Below are positions 1-5,247 of a stretch of 5,812 nucleotides of DNA, one piece after another; the stretch's first letter is position 1; each line of letters opens with the position of its first letter. The stretch covers positions 1 through 5,812 of the forward strand of contig CAMBZR010000119.1 in NCBI GenBank assembly GCA_945872285.1, in the 5' to 3' direction. Origin of the DNA: Bordetella parapertussis. GTDB taxonomy: Bacteria; Pseudomonadota; Gammaproteobacteria; Burkholderiales; Burkholderiaceae_B. The notes beneath the pieces are model-generated. The model saw only the letters and a program-made list of their open reading frames with translations, was not told the DNA's origin and searched no databases. The position numbers were made by a program, and so were the translations under genes.

Positions 1-5
1 CGCAA

Positions 6-917
6 ATGACTCAAACAAATATCCATTCGTCTCGTGCCGCTGTTCGACCGCTTGCTCAAAACGCCTTGGCGCTGGATCATCTAGTGATTAACACGCATTT
101 TGAGATGAATGCGGCACATACGATCTTTGAACAACTCGGCTTTACTTTGACGCCGCGCGGGCGCCATAGCCTGGGTTCAATCAATCACCTGATGGTGTTT
201 GAGAACGATTACCTAGAACTGCTCGGTCTGCCAAGCGACGGTGGTCCGTTACGTGAAGAGGTCATTTCAAGCCCTGTTGGGATTGACGGACTCGTATTTA
301 AGACCACTGACGCTGCCCACACACACCAGTCTTTACAGACTGCGGGTTTTGCCGTGCAGCCTGTGCAGGCATTTTCGCGGCCTGTTGAGCTTGCTGGCGT
401 GGTGTCTGACGCTCGCTTCGAAACGGTACGTTTTGAGCCTGGCCAGTTTAGCGCCGGTCGTTTGTATTACTGCCAACATTTCACCCCTGAATTAGTTTGG
501 CGCAAAGAGTGGCGAGCCCACTCTAATGGCGTGAATAAACTGGCGGGCTTACTCATTGTGTGTGAATCGCCACAACAAGAAGCAAAACAATATGTCGCCG
601 CCGCCGGCGGTCTTGCAGCGCTTGGTGCAAACGGCGAGTATCGTGTACGTGGCGCACAGTACACCTTGGTCTTTGTGACTGCAGCGCAGTATGCAGAATG
701 CTTTGGTGGTTTGACCTGCGTAGGGGGTAAGCGCTCAAGTTTTTTTGGTGCGATCGCACTTCAGACGGCATCGTTGGCGCCGCTGCGTCAGGCACTAGAG
801 CGGCTGCAAAAAAATGGTTTGCACACGATCACCTGGCGCGAGCAACGCGGACGACTCGCGGTGCAAATTCCTGGCTTTAATACCTTGCTTGAGTTCGTTG
901 ACGCCGACATCGCATAA
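6..917 (+). CDS. VOC-superfamily (glyoxalase-like domain) protein
   Basis: This 303-residue cytosolic protein belongs to the vicinal oxygen chelate superfamily, close to the 'glyoxalase-like domain' group of proteobacteria. The first beta-alpha-beta module starts at L-D-H-L-V-I-N-T (residues 23-30). H25 is the usual first metal ligand, and H61 (N-H-L-M-V-F) and E71 (D-Y-L-E-L-L-G) are candidates for the next ones. A second region holds Y-C-Q-H-F-T-P-E-L-V-W (155-165), a stretch I associate with this subfamily, and the protein ends with a strand pattern at 283-298. The substrate cannot be told from sequence: the superfamily includes dioxygenases, glyoxalases and resistance proteins. The start is uncertain, because only five bases precede the ATG, no ribosome binding site can be seen and the frame is open to the window edge. 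The glutathione transferase gene follows 96 bases downstream on the same strand, so co-transcription is possible but not shown. Confidence 0.85.
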   Translation: MTQTNIHSSRAAVRPLAQNALALDHLVINTHFEMNAAHTIFEQLGFTLTPRGRHSLGSINHLMVFENDYLELLGLPSDGGPLREEVISSPVGIDGLVFKTTDAAHTHQSLQTAGFAVQPVQAFSRPVELAGVVSDARFETVRFEPGQFSAGRLYYCQHFTPELVWRKEWRAHSNGVNKLAGLLIVCESPQQEAKQYVAAAGGLAALGANGEYRVRGAQYTLVFVTAAQYAECFGGLTCVGGKRSSFFGAIALQTASLAPLRQALERLQKNGLHTITWREQRGRLAVQIPGFNTLLEFVDADIA

Positions 918-948
918 GTTTTTACCTTATCGCCTGAGCGCGTTCTAA

Positions 949-983
949 ATTTCGGGTTTCAAGTTTCGCGTTTCAAATTTCAA
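949..983. repeat. Five tandem 7-base repeats (RTTTCNN) upstream of the GST gene
   Basis: Five consecutive heptamers read ATTTCGG, GTTTCAA, GTTTCGC, GTTTCAA and ATTTCAA. The T-T-T-C core is invariant and the unit length is exactly seven bases. They fill the middle of the 96-base gap between the VOC gene and the GST gene and end 30 bases before the GST start codon. The array could be a simple-sequence expansion or a spacing element near the GST promoter. No function is shown by the sequence. Confidence 0.6.
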
Positions 984-1013
984 CGCTTTCTATCTTTTTT
1001 GAGGATCTTTTTC

Positions 1014-1634
1014 ATGTTCAAAATTTGGGGTCGTATCACTTCGATCAATGTCCGCAAAGCGGTATACGCAGCGCAAGAGCTTGGCCTTGACTTTGAACGC
1101 ATCGATGCGGGCGGTGTCTTTGGCATTGTCAAAACGCCAGAATATATTGCGTTGAATCCAAACTCGGTTGTCCCCACGCTAGTGGAGGGCGACTTTGTAC
1201 TGTGGGAGTCAAATGTCATCGTACGTTATTTGTGCGCCAAACATTCATTGGGCAAACTCTACCCAACTGACCTGCAAGAGCGTTTCAACGCCGAGCGCTG
1301 GATGGACTGGCAACAAACTACCTTTAGCCCCTCAGGGCGCGACGCGTTCTGGCAACTGATCCGTGTGCCTGAGGCCGAACGTGATATGAAAAAAGTCGAA
1401 GCCTCGATTGCGTCAACCGAGGTTCTGCTTGATCGTCTTGAAAATCATCTCAGTCACAATGTCTTTGTCGCAGGTTCCAACATGACGATGGCTGATATCC
1501 CTCTTACCTGTGAAGTACACCGCTGGTATGGCTTGCCGATCCCGCATAAACCACGCCCGGCCGTCGAGGCCTGGTACGCAAAAATGCTGGCTCGCCCCGC
1601 TGCTAAAAATGTACTGACCTTGCCTTTGTCCTAG
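1014..1634 (+). CDS. Glutathione S-transferase family protein
   Basis: This 206-residue cytosolic protein has the standard two-domain GST layout and length. The N-terminal thioredoxin-like domain (about 1-80) carries W-G-R-I-T-S-I-N-V-R-K (5-15), where S10 and N12 are the likely glutathione-activating residues. It also has V-V-P-T-L (52-56) with the conserved cis-proline P54, and W-E-S-N (64-67), where E65 and S66 bind the gamma-glutamyl part of glutathione. The all-helical C-terminal domain (about 88-206) holds the folding motif S-N-M-T-M-A-D-I (155-162). Such enzymes conjugate glutathione to electrophiles or act in dehalogenation and isomerisation; the substrate here is unknown. The ATG at 1014 is preferred over an in-frame TTG at 999, because GAGG at 1001-1004 sits nine bases before the ATG and the domain starts at M-F-K-I-W-G. 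The gene faces the lipoprotein gene convergently across an 81-base gap with no clear terminator. Confidence 0.93.
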   Translation: MFKIWGRITSINVRKAVYAAQELGLDFERIDAGGVFGIVKTPEYIALNPNSVVPTLVEGDFVLWESNVIVRYLCAKHSLGKLYPTDLQERFNAERWMDWQQTTFSPSGRDAFWQLIRVPEAERDMKKVEASIASTEVLLDRLENHLSHNVFVAGSNMTMADIPLTCEVHRWYGLPIPHKPRPAVEAWYAKMLARPAAKNVLTLPLS

Positions 1635-1715
1635 CCTCAGCGCTGCGCAATCGGGCCACGACGCTAAGCGTACACGTAGTGATCCCTTTGCTTAACCATG
1701 CGTTACCGCAGGCAC

Positions 1716-2639
1716 TTACTTCAGCGAGCCTTGCGTCAAGCGCTTAGGAGTCAAACTGGCAAAGTCTTGTGCATAGCCGCCAAGCTTCTTTTTTAGGTAA
1801 ATTTTTTGCTCTGGTGTCAAGCTATTCAAAACATCTGCCGTTGCTTGGGCCCAATCTTGTCTGAGTGGCGATTGTTGAGCGGCGAGTGCCGGTTCGCGAT
1901 AGCTCTTCAGGCTAGCTAAATACTCGCGCAAGGCGACTTCAGCCTGTAGGGGGTCTTTACCTCGATACTGCTCTAACAGGTCTAGCAAGGCTTTTTGCCT
2001 CAGCGTACGCTCGTCGCCCCAGCCTGCAAATATTTTTGACCGTCTGTCAGACAACGCAGTGATCAGCTTTTCTTGGCTCTTGGTGAGCACACCCAGCCAG
2101 TCTTCATAGCGTTTAAGCGCGCGTTTGTGGTGATTTTTGCGGGTCGCTTCGCTATTAGGATTCTTGAGGAATTCATTAAAATAATCTTTGTTCTCGCTTT
2201 CGAACTCGGCCTTGAGCCGTAACTGTTGCTTCGGAGTCAAAGTGACGAGCAGGCCGGCGAGTTGTGAAGCAGCGCGCTGCCCCAACACTTCAAGTGCGAA
2301 CTCAACCTGTTGTTGAATCGCTAGCACTTCGGTGACGGTAAAAGGTGTCGCCACCTCGACTCTTGCCTGCCAGGTTTCTAAGGTTCGCGTGTAGTCCGGT
2401 AAGGCGGTCTCGGCATGCCACGCAATGAAGGTCTCAAGCTCTTGATCAAGCGTCACCTTTTGCGCGCCATCCAGACTGAAATAACCATTCAGTCGATACG
2501 CCAGATAGTTAGGGGCATAGTTGTAAGCGATCTGCAACGAACTGCAGCCAGACAACACAAGCACAACGCAGAGCGCTTGAACAGCTTTGAGCAGACGTAC
2601 TTCAAAAAAAAATCGTTTTAACTTCAACAAACCTTGCAT
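1716..2639 (-). CDS. DUF6279-type secreted lipoprotein with LTxxQ motifs
   Basis: This is a 307-residue predicted lipoprotein. A basic N-terminus (K-L-K-R) and a hydrophobic stretch lead to the lipobox L-S-G-C, so C32 should be lipidated after export. The following S-S-L-Q-I-A-Y-N-Y-A-P-N and L-N-G-Y-F-S-L-D are what I recognise as the start of the DUF6279 family, which has no established function. The rest is helical and charge-rich. It contains LTPKQ (134-138), LTKSQ (185-189) and LTPEQ (274-278), a pattern typical of Spy/CpxP periplasmic chaperones, though the protein is about twice their length. The ATG at 2639 is chosen over a TTG at 2657 (six residues longer); neither has a good ribosome binding site, so the start is moderately uncertain. 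Nine T residues in the coding strand (2604-2612) encode F-F-F in the leader. The gene is convergent with the GST gene and is probably transcribed alone. Confidence 0.85.
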   Translation of the reverse strand: MQGLLKLKRFFFEVRLLKAVQALCVVLVLSGCSSLQIAYNYAPNYLAYRLNGYFSLDGAQKVTLDQELETFIAWHAETALPDYTRTLETWQARVEVATPFTVTEVLAIQQQVEFALEVLGQRAASQLAGLLVTLTPKQQLRLKAEFESENKDYFNEFLKNPNSEATRKNHHKRALKRYEDWLGVLTKSQEKLITALSDRRSKIFAGWGDERTLRQKALLDLLEQYRGKDPLQAEVALREYLASLKSYREPALAAQQSPLRQDWAQATADVLNSLTPEQKIYLKKKLGGYAQDFASLTPKRLTQGSLK

Positions 2640-2725
2640 AGGTAAACGCCGGATCAAAAACTAGCGAAAAATCGAATAAGTGCCTTTAACTACAAGAAGA
2701 AACACGCTCACCACTATTCTCAATT

Positions 2726-2792
2726 TTGGCACACTCTCATAACCAAACAAAATAACCCCACATGCTTGGTACACTCTTTTCACCAAACAAAG
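2726..2792. repeat. Pair of 27-base imperfect direct repeats, 40-base period, each TTGG-N13-CCAA
   Basis: Copy 1 spans 2726-2752 and copy 2 spans 2766-2792, with 22 of 27 positions identical. Both begin TTGG, share ACACTCT, and end with ACCAAACAAA. Inside each copy TTGG and CCAA form an inverted pair 13 bases apart; copy 2 extends this to TTGGT and ACCAA. The 40-base period is close to four helical turns, which would place two bound regulators on the same DNA face. They lie about 87-155 bases upstream of the lipoprotein start. An operator role is inference. Confidence 0.5.
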
Positions 2793-2826
2793 CCCTCTCC
2801 CACACGTTCTGCACAACAACGATGCA

Positions 2827-2842
2827 TGAGTCTGACTCAGAC
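2827..2842. repeat. Two overlapping 13-base palindromes
   Basis: TGAGTC-T-GACTCA (2827-2839) and GTCTGA-C-TCAGAC (2830-2842) are both perfect inverted repeats around a single central base, offset by three bases. Neither is followed by a T tract, so this is not a terminator. It may be a protein-binding site or chance. Confidence 0.4.
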
Positions 2843-2993
2843 CTCTAGAAAATTATCTCTTGAAAGTCACCTGCTCTTGCGCTTAAATGCAGCAAATGCA
2901 GGCCTCCAAACAGAGCTTTGCACTAAATAGCGCCTCTTTGCGTGCCTTGCATAGAAGCCCTTTCAACGATCCAACCAAGTGGATGGCTACCCC

Positions 2994-3143
2994 ATGAAAC
3001 GCACATTTGTCTCAACGCTTCAGATCACGACCATTGTTTTAGCGTCGGCCGCTGGCCTGCTTAGTTCGCAGGCACAGGCGCAAACCGGGTGGTCAATATT
3101 GGATCGGCGCCAACAGATTAGACTAGCCTTTGACGCTGGCTGA
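2994..3143 (+). pseudogene. 5' fragment of an exported protein, probably a solute-binding protein
   Basis: This is a 49-codon frame opening with ATG and ending at TGA (3141-3143). Its first 29 residues form a textbook Sec signal peptide: basic M-K-R, a hydrophobic core T-T-I-V-L-A-S-A-A-G-L-L, and a likely cleavage site at A-Q-A just before Q-T-G-W. The mature part, S-I-L-D-R-R-Q-Q-I-R-L-A-F-D-A-G, resembles the first strand of family-3 extracellular solute-binding proteins of ABC transporters, which typically start 'LD-x-x-x-x-x-G-x-I/L-R-V-A/G-x-D'. Such proteins are about 250-300 residues long, so this would be a stump. It stops 13 bases before the end of the convergent diiron hydroxylase gene, where GC content also falls. 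Upstream GTGGATGG is only a weak ribosome binding site. It could instead be a genuine short secreted peptide. Family assignment is tentative; the signal peptide is clear. Confidence 0.5.
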
Positions 3144-3156
3144 CAATTAAGAAATC

Positions 3157-4752
3157 TCAGTCAATCGTCGTGTCAGCAGAGCCAAACAATCGGTGGGCTG
3201 TGATCCCAATTGAATGGCAGTGATCAATCAATTTTTTTGCATTAACTGCCGGAACCGTATCCTCTGCAGGATCAATGCTAGTCACAAACTGTAGCCAGGG
3301 TTCTGCCCCCATGGCGTAGACATACACGTTTTTACAGCCTAAGCTTTCAATGACCTTCAGGCCTCTTTCAAAATCCGAGCCATTCAAACGTCTGGACTGA
3401 TCCTTTTTTCGATCAACGGCTAACGGCATATAAGCACCGTATACCCAACTAAACGGAGCCCCTAAGCACTCCATTCCTAAAAATAGTGTCGTGACCTCAC
3501 CATATATCTCATTAATCAAGTCGTACATTTTCGGTTCAAGGTTATTGCTGTCAGCGGCAAATAACATGGTGTCTTCACCTGCCTTCATCAACCAAGCTAC
3601 CTTACTTTTTATGTCTAAATCTCCGTGCTCACCAATAAAAGGCAAGGCAATCAGTGTTAGATCATGATGTGCCAGCTGCTCAAAAACCTCGAGCGCAATA
3701 ACTTTCTTGAAACCAATCGACTCAAGCATCAATTTCAAAGAAGGATCAACCAACGATCCACCGCTAGCAGGAACAACAACCGTATCAACCTTATGTCTGA
3801 TCGCCAGCAACGTCTCGATCAATACATGATCCGCATGATTATGAGTCAACACGACAAAGTCGATACGCTCTGGTAAATCTGCCAAGGTGAATCGTGGCAA
3901 GGCATCATCGCCCTCGTAAGCGATGAGAGGATCCACTAATACATTCGCACCGCTAGGTGATTCGACTAGTACGCAAGCATGGCCAAAATAGCGCCAACGC
4001 GTTTTGCCCAGAGGGGTCTTGACAGAGGGTCGAGCGTCGACTTCAGCTTCGGTCAACAAACTACGTAATAACTCTAGCTCTGCATCCGTCACAGACAAGG
4101 CATTTGCAATTGCTTCAAATGGTTGCGGATGAGTTCTGAGTTGCGCTAAAAAATCGTAAAGGTTCGACTCAAAAGGTTTGTTGATCTCTAGTGCGCCAGT
4201 CGTTTTTAAGCGTGGGGTACTAAACGCAAAAGGTCTATCGTTGCCCTTTACCCGATACATCATTGCGCTTTGCATATCTGGTCGTTGATATTTTTTTTTA
4301 TAAAGCAAAGGCTCAATGACCCTTATATCTGGTGCACCCGACAAGGTGTATACCAACTCAACGTACCCCTTAACACTTTCAGGAAGTTGCGAATAATACT
4401 GCTCAATGCTGAACCCATCAGCGCTCTTCATCAGAAGGCGCAAGGATTGACGCAACCCTTCACCAAACTGAATCATTTGTACTTGCTGCTTAGTCGACTC
4501 TAGAAGCGCTTTCACCTCGTCCACGCGCGCAGGAGGCAGGTCAACAAAAGGACCGCCTCTGAGCGCAGAATTTTTACAAGCCGCTTCATGGATATCTGGC
4601 GAGGAGACGAAGGACTCCATCAGCGGCAAATAACGATAGGCAAGGCTTAGGCATGCAGTCGCTGGCGAAATCATGTGCGACCACGCATACCAGCGAGAAA
4701 TTAATGGCTCAATCACAACGTCCGATTTGAGCAAATACTGAGTCGCAGACAT
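3157..4752 (-). CDS. CmlA-like diiron beta-hydroxylase (metallo-beta-lactamase fold) for NRPS-bound amino acid
   Basis: The protein has 531 residues, nearly the length of CmlA (532), the chloramphenicol-pathway enzyme that uses a dinuclear iron site and O2 to beta-hydroxylate an amino acid tethered to an NRPS carrier domain. An N-terminal domain (1 to about 245), with A-L-R-G-G-P-F-V-D-L-P at 63-73, precedes a metallo-beta-lactamase domain starting near R-W-R-Y-F-G-H-A-C (252-260). Visible metal motifs are T-H-N-H-A-D-H (H304, H306, D308, H309), G-E-H (E375) and A-A-D-S-N-N (D401). They line up within one or two residues with the CmlA ligands I recall (H305, H307, D309, H310, E377, D403). The further C-terminal histidine ligand cannot be placed by eye; H511, H513 and H520 are the only later histidines. 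A glutamate (E375) at the second-shell motif sets this type apart from zinc hydrolases. The ATG at 4752 is preferred over a TTG seven codons upstream. The gene lies 25 bases after mbtH and is surely co-transcribed. The amino acid substrate is unknown. Confidence 0.85.
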   Translation of the reverse strand: MSATQYLLKSDVVIEPLISRWYAWSHMISPATACLSLAYRYLPLMESFVSSPDIHEAACKNSALRGGPFVDLPPARVDEVKALLESTKQQVQMIQFGEGLRQSLRLLMKSADGFSIEQYYSQLPESVKGYVELVYTLSGAPDIRVIEPLLYKKKYQRPDMQSAMMYRVKGNDRPFAFSTPRLKTTGALEINKPFESNLYDFLAQLRTHPQPFEAIANALSVTDAELELLRSLLTEAEVDARPSVKTPLGKTRWRYFGHACVLVESPSGANVLVDPLIAYEGDDALPRFTLADLPERIDFVVLTHNHADHVLIETLLAIRHKVDTVVVPASGGSLVDPSLKLMLESIGFKKVIALEVFEQLAHHDLTLIALPFIGEHGDLDIKSKVAWLMKAGEDTMLFAADSNNLEPKMYDLINEIYGEVTTLFLGMECLGAPFSWVYGAYMPLAVDRKKDQSRRLNGSDFERGLKVIESLGCKNVYVYAMGAEPWLQFVTSIDPAEDTVPAVNAKKLIDHCHSIGITAHRLFGSADTTID

Positions 4753-4760
4753 TATGTGTA

Positions 4761-4764
4761 CCTT
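4761..4764 (-). promoter_or_regulatory. Ribosome binding site of the diiron hydroxylase gene
   Basis: Read on the minus strand, AAGG is followed by eight bases and then the ATG at 4752. This decides the start in favour of that ATG over the in-frame TTG at 4773, which would place this motif inside the coding region. The site lies in the 25-base gap after the mbtH stop codon. Confidence 0.6.
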
Positions 4765-4777
4765 GGCAAGCAAAAAA

Positions 4778-5023
4778 TCAATGCTTAACGACGGAATCCA
4801 TCGCGCGCCGCAAACTCGCTGGCCTCATATCTTTCCACTGCTCATCGATATAGGCAGAAACTTCTTGCTTGGAACCCGTAAACCCAAGGTCTTTCCAACC
4901 TAGGGGGATTTCCTTTTTTGCAGGCCAAATCGAATATTGCTCTTCGTCGTTGATCAGAACAGTAAATAGATCACCATCTATGGTGTAAGCATCAACGCGC
5001 TTATTGACATTAGTATCAGACAT
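4778..5023 (-). CDS. mbtH: MbtH-family protein (NRPS adenylation-domain partner)
   Basis: This is an 81-residue stand-alone MbtH-like protein; the family is usually 60-80 residues long. It shows most of the family signature: N-D-E-E-Q-Y-S-I-W-P (25-34), P-L-G-W (40-43), G-F-T-G (47-50), then W-K-D-M-R-P-A-S-L-R (63-72). Proteins of this family bind NRPS adenylation domains and are often needed for their solubility and activity. Two usual positions differ: the common 'C-L' before A-Y-I is V-S here (55-56), and the usual W-T-D is W-K-D. The three-helix end and the tryptophans that grip the adenylation domain (W33, W43) are present. Minus-strand AGGAA (5031-5035) lies about eight bases before the ATG and gives a good ribosome binding site. 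It is the first gene of the leftward operon, ahead of the diiron hydroxylase. Its presence strongly implies an NRPS gene close by, outside this window. Confidence 0.95.
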   Translation of the reverse strand: MSDTNVNKRVDAYTIDGDLFTVLINDEEQYSIWPAKKEIPLGWKDLGFTGSKQEVSAYIDEQWKDMRPASLRRAMDSVVKH

Positions 5024-5106
5024 TCAAATTTTCCTAAATTTTAAGATTTTTGAGTGATTTTGTGAGTAATTCAATCAGCTTTTGTCGTTCCCTATTCAGC
5101 CTCTAG

Positions 5107-5137
5107 ATTATATTACGGATTCTAGTAATTCTTTGAA
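5107..5137 (-). promoter_or_regulatory. Candidate sigma-70 promoter of the mbtH operon
   Basis: On the minus strand there is a perfect -10 box TATAAT (5112 down to 5107). A partial -35 box TTCAAA (5137-5132) lies 19 bases upstream, longer than the ideal 17. Transcription would begin near 5100 and leave a leader of about 75 bases before the mbtH ATG. An inverted repeat CTAGA-N13-TCTAG (5103-5125) covers the -10 box and much of the spacer, which could place a regulator over the promoter. Confidence 0.45.
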
Positions 5138-5159
5138 GAAAACCGTCTGCCTTAACGAT

Positions 5160-5175
5160 ACGTGGGGGTCCACGT
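5160..5175. repeat. Perfect inverted repeat ACGTGG-N4-CCACGT in the divergent promoter region
   Basis: Two perfect six-base arms flank a GGGT centre, about halfway between the mbtH start and the aromatic hydroxylase start. There is no T tract after it in either direction, so it is not a normal terminator. Its GC-rich sequence stands out in AT-rich surroundings. It is a plausible operator for a regulator controlling both directions; this is inference. Confidence 0.45.
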
Positions 5176-5247
5176 CTGCAGCGCACCAGCCCCTGAATTG
5201 ACTCATTCAAATTCAACATCATTTCTTTTGATTTTTAGAGTTTTTCA

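Larger units (their letters stand above)
2640..2993. other. Gene-poor stretch between the lipoprotein gene and the truncated frame
   Basis: About 350 bases contain no convincing coding frame on either strand. The stretch is rich in A and C on the + strand and should hold the lipoprotein promoter (minus strand), but I see no strong -35/-10 pair. What it does hold is two similar 27-base copies exactly 40 bases apart and a compact palindromic element, both listed separately. No tRNA-like or transposon-end structure is visible. Confidence 0.5.

Noticed and set aside
750..757. GCGATCGC octamer (also at 5791-5798), reminiscent of the cyanobacterial HIP1 palindrome
   Set aside because: Only two copies, both inside coding regions, and the gene families point to proteobacteria.
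914..930. Possible terminator hairpin ATAAG-N7-CTTAT at the end of the VOC gene
   Set aside because: Five AT-rich pairs with no following T tract; too weak.
1635..1715. Short palindromes (ACGCT-A-AGCGT, TGCG-TTAC-CGCA) between the convergent genes
   Set aside because: Stems of four to five bases, loops unsuitable or tiny, and no T tract; not supportable as terminators.
2983..2997. Tiny upstream frame ATG-GCT-ACC-CCA-TGA overlapping the start of the truncated exported-protein frame
   Set aside because: Four codons, no ribosome binding site, and the downstream gene is itself broken; most likely chance.
3664..3876. Open frame on the + strand inside the diiron hydroxylase gene, and similar frames at 241-495, 467-795, 2415-2621 and 4270-4503
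   Set aside because: All lie inside well-supported genes in other frames, without recognisable domains or ribosome binding sites.
4291..4299. Nine-base A tract (coding strand) in the diiron hydroxylase gene as a possible slippage site
   Set aside because: It simply encodes K-K-K in the frame that runs intact to full length, and no alternative product is suggested.
5198..5203. TTGACT as a -35 box for the aromatic hydroxylase gene
   Set aside because: No acceptable -10 box at 16-18 bases, and transcription would start almost at the start codon.
5021..5216. CATTCAAATT repeated at 5021-5030 and 5204-5213, and ATTCAA twice at 5205-5216
   Set aside because: Short matches in AT-rich DNA, one overlapping the mbtH start codon; expected by chance.
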